Source of the DNA: CAZFCK01 sp964517355
Lineage (GTDB): Bacteria; Desulfobacterota; Desulfovibrionia; Desulfovibrionales; Desulfovibrionaceae
Length of the DNA: 44,575 nucleotides
Direction: 5' to 3'
NCBI GenBank assembly: GCA_964517355.1
Contig: CAZFCK010000008.1
Span: 1 to 44,575 of the forward strand
The first letter of the stretch is position 1; the number at the start of each line of letters is the position of its first letter. A program made the translations under genes and the position numbers. This document shows positions 40,216 through 44,575 of this stretch, in pieces. Below the pieces are notes generated by a model. That model searched no databases, was not told the DNA's origin, and was given only the letters and a program-made list of their open reading frames with translations.

Positions 40216-41196
40216 ATGGAGAATGTAAATTTTTTGCAGAGGATTTTGGCGATTATTTGCAGCGTGTTTGACGCATATTCTTCAGTCTTGTTCCTTTCCG
40301 GGGCAAAAGAGGGCGAGTTCAATATGGCCGCATGTTTCAGCCTTGGCGATCGTGTGGATACCACATGTGTCGTAACGGCGGGAAACGGCATTGTCGGTTC
40401 CATCGCGTCCAGCCAACAGCCGCTGCTGATCAATAATTTTGATCGTAAAAGAGGACGCCTGGAATATTACGGTGTGGACGGCGAACCCAATATCAAGGCC
40501 TTCATGGGCTGTATGCTCAAGGATAACGCGGGCGTTTTGTGTCTGGACAGCAAGCGGACTTTTTCCTTCAGCGAGAAGGACCAGAAAATCCTCCACCTTT
40601 TCGCGGGACTCCTGGGTGATGCGCGTCTGCGTCTTTCCGCGGCCTGTAAGCACCAGAACGAATCGCGTTATTATCACAGCTTGCAACTCATTCAGGGGTT
40701 GCGCAAACGTTTGACCCGCTGGGACGCTTTTCTTGAAAATTTTCTTCTGCTTTTGGCTGAGACCACGGATTTTGACTATTGTTTTTTGGCCGCCCGAGAC
40801 GAAGTGGGGAAAACATATTATCTTGAAGGAACAAGCAGGCCTCTTTTTTCAGGTAAAAACAACGATTTGCGTTTTCCCATCGGTACAGGGCTGGTTGGCT
40901 GGGTGTTTAAGAACAACGCCCCTGTTTTTCTTGGAGAGCACGAGAGCGCAGGTTCTGTTTCGCCCTTGTTCGGAAAAAATGTGCATACCCCGATATTCAA
41001 AAGCCTCATGTGCCTTCCTTTGCATTTTTCCAGGGGTACCAGAGGCGTGCTTGGATTCGCCAATGAAGAAGGCCTGGAACTCGGCGAGCACATCAAGACC
41101 TTTGCCCAAATGGCCGGCGGGCATCTTGAACTGTTTCTGGAAAATCTTTTCCTCAAAAGCAAATTACGCGACGCGAAAAAGGCGAAATCCTCTTAG
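40216..41196 (+). CDS. Double GAF-domain protein
   Basis: About 326-aa soluble protein with two GAF-like sensory domains. The first (about 1-150) contains ILAIICSVFDAYSSVLFLSG, GIVGSIASSQQPLLINNFDR and GCMLKDNAGVLCLDSKRTFSFSEKDQKILHLFAGLL. The second (about 170-320) contains FLLLLAETTDFDYCFLAARDE, FPIGTGLVGWVFKNNAPVFLGE and MCLPLHFSRGTRGVLGFANEEG. There is no kinase, GGDEF or DNA-binding output domain, so it must act through a partner. The start is uncertain: the frame is open from a TTG at 40099, and no ATG has a good ribosome-binding site; 40216 fits the domain boundary. The inositol-phosphatase-like gene follows by 38 nt. Confidence 0.78.
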   Translation: MENVNFLQRILAIICSVFDAYSSVLFLSGAKEGEFNMAACFSLGDRVDTTCVVTAGNGIVGSIASSQQPLLINNFDRKRGRLEYYGVDGEPNIKAFMGCMLKDNAGVLCLDSKRTFSFSEKDQKILHLFAGLLGDARLRLSAACKHQNESRYYHSLQLIQGLRKRLTRWDAFLENFLLLLAETTDFDYCFLAARDEVGKTYYLEGTSRPLFSGKNNDLRFPIGTGLVGWVFKNNAPVFLGEHESAGSVSPLFGKNVHTPIFKSLMCLPLHFSRGTRGVLGFANEEGLELGEHIKTFAQMAGGHLELFLENLFLKSKLRDAKKAKSS

Positions 41197-41234
41197 CACC
41201 GTGCCGGAAGAACGTCGCGAATTCGGGAGTGTTC

Positions 41235-42077
41235 ATGTCCGTTCCCCCATGGGGTTCTTTACGTGCGCCCCTTCTCCTGGCCGCTCGCGAGGCCGGCGCC
41301 ATCATCAGGGACCATTGGCGGAGGCCGCGCAAAATCAGCTTCAAAGGCCCCATTGATCTTGTTACCGAAACAGACGTGGCGGTAGAGGCGTTCTTGCGGC
41401 AACGTTTGACGTCACTTGTGCCGGAAGCCGTTTTTATTGGCGAAGAAAGCGGCGGAGATCAAATAGAGCTGCGTGCGTTGGACCGCCCCGCCTGGATTGT
41501 GGACCCGTTGGATGGAACCACGAATTTCGCGCACCGCCTGCCGTTTGTGGCCACTTCCATCGGCCTTTACATGGAGGGGCGGGTGCGTTTGGGAGTGGTT
41601 TTCAATCCCATAATGGATGAATTGTTTTGGGCGGAACAAGGACACGGCGCTTTTTGCAATGACGAGCGGATGCAGGTGAGCGAGCGAGAGGAGCTTTTGC
41701 AGTGTGTGGCCGCCACGGGATTCCCGTACTCCATTCGCAAAAACATCGCGCCGGTCATGGCTTGTCTGGAGGATGTGCTTACGCATTGCAGGGCGGTGCG
41801 CCGTTACGGCGCCGCCGCCCTTGATTTGGCCTATGTCGCATGGGGGCGTCTTGATTTTTTTTATGAAGGGTTTCTGCACCCTTGGGATGTCGCCGCCGGC
41901 TGGCTGCTGGTGGAGGAAGCGGGCGGGCGCGTGACGCAAATGGCTTCAGGCAAACCCTATGTGCTAGACGCCCCAACCTTGTTGGCCTCCAATGGCCGGG
42001 TGCATGACGCCGCTACCGGCTTGTTGGCCGGCAAAGGGCTGGAAGAGGCCGTCATTCTCGAGAAGAAGGGAACATGA
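41235..42077 (+). CDS. Inositol monophosphatase family protein (SuhB-like)
   Basis: 280-aa Mg-dependent phosphatase. Motifs: FIGEESGG (metal Glu), WIVDPLDGTTNFAHRLPF (the DPxDGTxN signature), VAATGFPYSIRKN, RRYGAAALDLAYVAWGRLDFFYEGFLHPWDVAAGWLLVEEAGG (second WD motif). Substrates in this family include inositol-1-phosphate, fructose-1,6-bisphosphate, NADP and PAP, and cannot be chosen from sequence. GGGAG lies 5 nt before the ATG at 41235. Its last 26 nt overlap the 3' end of the convergent Nudix gene. Confidence 0.9.
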   Translation: MSVPPWGSLRAPLLLAAREAGAIIRDHWRRPRKISFKGPIDLVTETDVAVEAFLRQRLTSLVPEAVFIGEESGGDQIELRALDRPAWIVDPLDGTTNFAHRLPFVATSIGLYMEGRVRLGVVFNPIMDELFWAEQGHGAFCNDERMQVSEREELLQCVAATGFPYSIRKNIAPVMACLEDVLTHCRAVRRYGAAALDLAYVAWGRLDFFYEGFLHPWDVAAGWLLVEEAGGRVTQMASGKPYVLDAPTLLASNGRVHDAATGLLAGKGLEEAVILEKKGT

Positions 42078-42603
42078 GATTGTTGTCGTAGGCGTATAGC
42101 AGGGCGGGCGTCAGCAGTTCGCGGAAATGCTCCACAAGAACGGTCACGTCGTTGTGATCGTAAAATGCGCCGCTTTCCACCTCTTCCGGATTCGGCCGTG
42201 GAGGCTGTTCCACCCGGCCGGCGCTAAAGATGGTGACGTGCTCCCAAGCGGTCGCGGCACTGGCCTTGAGGCTGTGCAGTAATGTGAGGCTGTCGCGCTC
42301 TATGCCTAATTCTTCGCGTAATTCCCGAAGAGCCCCGTCTTCACGTGATTCGCCCGCCTTGACATGTCCTGTGGCGGAAAGATCCCAGTAGCCGGGGTAT
42401 GACGATTTGTTTTTTCCGCGCCGCTGCAGGTAGATTTTATTTTGGCCGTTATAAAGCAAGACCAGGACGGAGCGATGCATGAGCCCTTGCTTATGCGCCT
42501 CCCTGAGCGGCAGAATCGCCAGGGTCCGGTCATCGGCGTCTTGTATTTCAACGAGTTCGGTTGGGGCGTCCGGAGCCTGCCTGGAAGGTACTTTTTTAAC
42601 CAT
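42052..42603 (-). CDS. Nudix hydrolase, YfcD/IPP-isomerase-like subgroup
   Basis: 183 aa. The Nudix box spans residues 79-101 (starts GHVKAGE, ends RELREELGI) and has all conserved Gly and Glu residues. Upstream, MHRSVLVLLYN and YLQRRGKNKSSYPGYWDLSATGH resemble the YfcD and isopentenyl-diphosphate isomerase branch, though the isomerase-specific catalytic Cys is not evident. It probably hydrolyses a nucleoside diphosphate derivative; the substrate is unknown. The ATG at 42603 is preceded by a weak ribosome-binding site; a TTG lies two codons earlier. Its 3' end overlaps the SuhB-like gene by 26 nt, and its start is 43 nt from the divergent rimI start, so the promoters must overlap. Confidence 0.85.
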   Translation of the reverse strand: MVKKVPSRQAPDAPTELVEIQDADDRTLAILPLREAHKQGLMHRSVLVLLYNGQNKIYLQRRGKNKSSYPGYWDLSATGHVKAGESREDGALRELREELGIERDSLTLLHSLKASAATAWEHVTIFSAGRVEQPPRPNPEEVESGAFYDHNDVTVLVEHFRELLTPALLYAYDNNLMFPSSRE

Positions 42604-42646
42604 GTGCAATCCGTGGTGCTGAAAAAAAATGGGGTCTTATTTCACA

Positions 42647-43144
42647 ATGGAGCGCGGGAATAACGCCATACGGTTTACCAGATTGGATGCCGGGGATTTG
42701 GAAGCGCTGCTGGGGTTGGAAAACAAGTGTTTTTCAAGTCCGTGGAGCGCCAAACAGTACAACCTGGCGTTCGAGCAAAAATTATTTAATGTTTTCGGGT
42801 TGAAGCAGGATGGACAGTTGCTCGCTTACGTGTCTTTTTATCATATCGGCGAGGAAATGGAAATCTTCAACCTGGCAGTGTCCCCGGGTTACAGACGGCA
42901 TGGCCTGGCCAAGTATATGCTGGGGCTTGTCTTGCAAATTTGCCGCAAGATGGGCATAAAGTATGCGTTTCTCGAAGTGCGGCAAAGCAATGTGGCCGCG
43001 CGTGCGCTCTATGCGGGCTTTCATTTTTCCCAGGTGGGCGTGCGTAAGGGCTATTATCCGGATAATGGTGAAGACGCCCTGATTTTGCGTTCGGACCTTC
43101 AAGCCGCTCCCCTTGTGAACGGGGTGCTGCAAGCAGAGGAGTAA
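42647..43144 (+). CDS. rimI: Ribosomal-protein N-alanine acetyltransferase (RimI-type GNAT)
   Basis: About 165-aa GNAT acetyltransferase. Motifs: LDAGDLEALLGLENKCFSSPWSAKQY (RimI-type N-terminus), EIFNLAVSPGYRRHGLAKYML (acetyl-CoA site RRxGxA) and FLEVRQSNVAARALYAGFHFSQVGVRKGYYPDNGEDALIL. This is the RimI family, which acetylates the N-terminal alanine of S18 in E. coli. An earlier in-frame ATG at 42629 is possible; neither has a good ribosome-binding site. tpiA starts 2 nt after its stop. Confidence 0.88.
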   Translation: MERGNNAIRFTRLDAGDLEALLGLENKCFSSPWSAKQYNLAFEQKLFNVFGLKQDGQLLAYVSFYHIGEEMEIFNLAVSPGYRRHGLAKYMLGLVLQICRKMGIKYAFLEVRQSNVAARALYAGFHFSQVGVRKGYYPDNGEDALILRSDLQAAPLVNGVLQAEE

Positions 43145-43146
43145 TC

Positions 43147-43896
43147 ATGAAAAAGCTCATGGCAGCCAATTGGAAAATGCACAAGACCGCTGGTGAGGGC
43201 CGTACGACGGCGGCGGAGCTGGCGCAGAAGCTCAGCCAACTTCCCGTGGATCGCGAAGTGCTTGTCTTCCCCCCGTTTACGGCCATAGCAGGAGTGGTGG
43301 AGGCCTTTGGAGGCAAAACGGATTTCTCAGTGGGCGGACAGAATTTCTATCCCGCGGTCAAGGGCGCTTTCACTGGTGAGATCGCGCCGGAAATGCTCCT
43401 CGATTTGGGGTGCTCCTATGTGCTTACGGGACATTCCGAACGGCGCCACGTCTTGGGCGAAAGCAATGAGTTTGTGGGCAAGAAAACCGCATTCGCTCTG
43501 GAACACGGCATGAAGGTTGTGCTGTGCATCGGCGAGACCCTGGAACAACGCGAATCCGGGGCTGTGGCTACCGTTCTGCAGGAACAACTACGCACGGGTC
43601 TTGAATTCGTGGACAAAGGCGCCTCGGCGGCGGAGCTGGCCATCGCATATGAACCTGTGTGGGCCATCGGAACCGGCAAGGTCGCCGGACCTCCCGAAAT
43701 ATTGGAAGCGCACTCTCAAGTACGTGATTTTTTGAAACAAGTCATGGCGAAGGGAGAGGCCATCCGCATTCTTTACGGCGGATCTGTGAAACCCGAGAAC
43801 TGCAAAGAAATAATTTCTCTTGACAACGTGGACGGAGTGTTGGTAGGAGGAGCGTCTTTGGAGGCGGAAAGCTTCAGCCGCATCGTGACGGCCTGA
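43147..43896 (+). CDS. tpiA: Triosephosphate isomerase
   Basis: 249-aa glycolytic enzyme interconverting dihydroxyacetone phosphate and glyceraldehyde-3-phosphate. Catalytic motifs are intact: AANWKMHKT (Lys10), YVLTGHSERR (His), AYEPVWAIGTGK (catalytic Glu), ILYGGSVKPENC and DGVLVGGASLEAESF (phosphate binding). Normal length. GAGGAG at the end of rimI precedes the ATG, and secG follows by 46 nt. Confidence 0.97.
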   Translation: MKKLMAANWKMHKTAGEGRTTAAELAQKLSQLPVDREVLVFPPFTAIAGVVEAFGGKTDFSVGGQNFYPAVKGAFTGEIAPEMLLDLGCSYVLTGHSERRHVLGESNEFVGKKTAFALEHGMKVVLCIGETLEQRESGAVATVLQEQLRTGLEFVDKGASAAELAIAYEPVWAIGTGKVAGPPEILEAHSQVRDFLKQVMAKGEAIRILYGGSVKPENCKEIISLDNVDGVLVGGASLEAESFSRIVTA

Positions 43897-43942
43897 TCCA
43901 CGCAGCCAGAAGAGTCAATTTTGAGATTATAAGGAGTGCCCG

Positions 43943-44359
43943 TTGCAAGCTTTCATTCTCGCGCTGCATATCATTGTTTGCATAGTCCTCGTCGTGATTG
44001 TCTTGCTGCAATCCGGCAAGGAAGGAATGGGCGTGATCTTCGGAGGTGGCAGCAGCTCCCTTTTCGGCAGCTCCGGAGCAGGGAGCCTGTTGACGAAAGT
44101 CACGGCAGCGGTGGCGACTATTTTCATTGTCACGTCTTTGAGCTATACGTATCTGACCCGCGAGCACGCGGTTGAGGAAACGAGCATCATGGACCAGGCG
44201 GTGGAGAGTCAGCTTGAGGAAAAAGCGCCGGCTCAAGAGACGCCGCAACAAGGCATTCAAATCGACGAGGGGCAAACCGGAGATGCCGGTAAGGCCGGAA
44301 CAGAGGCGAAAAGCGGCTCCGATGCTGCAACGCCCGAGCAAACCTCGGAGAAACAATAA
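43943..44359 (+). CDS. secG: SecG subunit of the Sec translocase
   Basis: 138-aa membrane protein. Two hydrophobic segments (AFILALHIIVCIVLVVIVLLQ and VTAAVATIFIVTSLSYTYL) flank the conserved cytoplasmic loop QSGKEGMGVIFGGGSSSLFGSSGAGSLLTK. After the second helix comes a long acidic, Gln/Glu/Ala-rich tail of about 70 residues, an extension beyond the usual SecG length of about 75-110. AAGGAG lies 6 nt before a TTG at 43943, with no ATG in the first helix, so TTG is the start. tpiA-secG-tRNA-Leu is a common bacterial order. Confidence 0.94.
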   Translation: MQAFILALHIIVCIVLVVIVLLQSGKEGMGVIFGGGSSSLFGSSGAGSLLTKVTAAVATIFIVTSLSYTYLTREHAVEETSIMDQAVESQLEEKAPAQETPQQGIQIDEGQTGDAGKAGTEAKSGSDAATPEQTSEKQ

Positions 44360-44376
44360 TGTGTCCTCATATTTGG

Positions 44377-44463
44377 GCCGAAGTGGTGGAACTGGTAGAC
44401 ACGCTATCTTGAGGGGGTAGTGGGCCAACGCCCGTGGGGGTTCGAGTCCCCCCTTCGGCACCA
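44377..44463 (+). tRNA. tRNA-Leu (GAG anticodon)
   Basis: 87-nt class II tRNA with encoded CCA. Acceptor GCCGAAG pairs with CTTCGGC; anticodon stem CTATC/GGTAG with loop TTGAGGG (anticodon GAG); long variable arm TGGGCCAACGCCC; T arm GGGGGTTCGAGTCCCCC. It lies 17 nt after the secG stop and is probably part of the same transcript. Confidence 0.96.
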
Positions 44464-44478
44464 TCTTTAAATAAGCAG

Positions 44479-44511
44479 AACGCGCTCTTAGGAGCGCGTT
44501 TTGCTTTTTTT
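44479..44511 (+). terminator. Rho-independent terminator after tRNA-Leu
   Basis: AACGCGCTC and GAGCGCGTT form a perfect 9-bp stem with a 4-nt loop, followed by TTGC and seven T. It ends the rimI-tpiA-secG-tRNA transcript. Confidence 0.9.
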
Positions 44512-44524
44512 ATGCTCAAATTTC

Positions 44525-44575
44525 CTAGAGCATCTCACGCTTGAAAAGCGCTAGATGCTCTTATGCATTTCCCTG
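44525..44575 (+). repeat. Repeat family C, copy at window end
   Basis: 51 nt starting CTAGAGCATCT that are the exact reverse complement of 1247-1297 by eye, running off the window. It contains the AGAGCATCT/AGATGCTCT hairpin and the start of the TGCATTTCCCTG block. Confidence 0.85.

Overview
The window looks like a core chromosomal stretch from a sulfate-reducing member of the Desulfovibrionaceae (Desulfobacterota). This is inferred from gene content, not from a marker-gene comparison. The supporting genes are a CheZ-type chemotaxis phosphatase, a NIL-domain polyferredoxin of the kind used for sulfide-dependent homocysteine formation, a two-gene SufC/SufB Fe-S system, a TAXI-TRAP transporter, a fused IspDF, and a Nif3 - Zn-ribbon - rnpB cluster. 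No phage, plasmid, CRISPR array, insertion sequence with a transposase, or defence system is visible.

Layout. 1-8221, all minus: LOG-family protein, ileS, lspA, a small PLDc_N membrane protein, cpoB-like lipoprotein, NIL-ferredoxin, an atypical PilZ protein and cheZ. 8896-15922, all plus: a beta-CASP metallo-beta-lactamase nuclease, rsmD, coaD and miaA as a tight operon, then a GT-C glycosyltransferase and a SpoIID/LytB protein. 16335-19587: an orphan GspE/PilB ATPase divergent from an EAL-like/HDOD protein. 19984-25355, all minus: ispDF, rnpB, Zn-ribbon coiled-coil protein, Nif3 protein, a CAU-anticodon tRNA and an MTA/SAH-type deaminase. 26321-27067 is a plus-strand MTA-phosphorylase homologue with unusual base-pocket residues. 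27511-30081, minus: a YdjM-like protein and sufCB. 30655-34295, plus: TAXI binding protein, fused TRAP permease and a small zinc-ribbon membrane protein. 34365-39852, minus: an unknown protein, then an operon of an unknown 583-aa protein, gcvT, rsmE and rarA. 40216-44463, plus apart from one convergent Nudix gene: GAF protein, suhB-like, rimI, tpiA, secG and tRNA-Leu(GAG).

Most genes are housekeeping: tRNA charging and modification, rRNA modification, isoprenoid and CoA synthesis, lipoprotein processing, protein export, Fe-S assembly and glycolysis. A signalling thread runs through cheZ, PilZ, EAL-like/HDOD and GAF.

The most novel content is between the genes. At least three dispersed repeat families recur. 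Family A is about 156 nt, with inverted CGACTTTC ends and two internal hairpins, one with a compensatory base-pair change between copies. Family B is about 157 nt, with three copies of nearly equal length. Family C is bounded by CTAGAGCAT/ATGCTCTAG; one 51-nt piece is identical, in inverted orientation, near the two ends of the window. None carries a coding sequence, so they resemble non-autonomous (MITE/REP-like) elements. Other points worth checking are the altered MTA phosphorylase beside a purine-nucleoside deaminase, a UUCG terminator between the TRAP binding-protein and permease genes, a palindrome in front of sufC, and a 58-nt rsmD/coaD overlap. All coordinates and alignments were made by eye.
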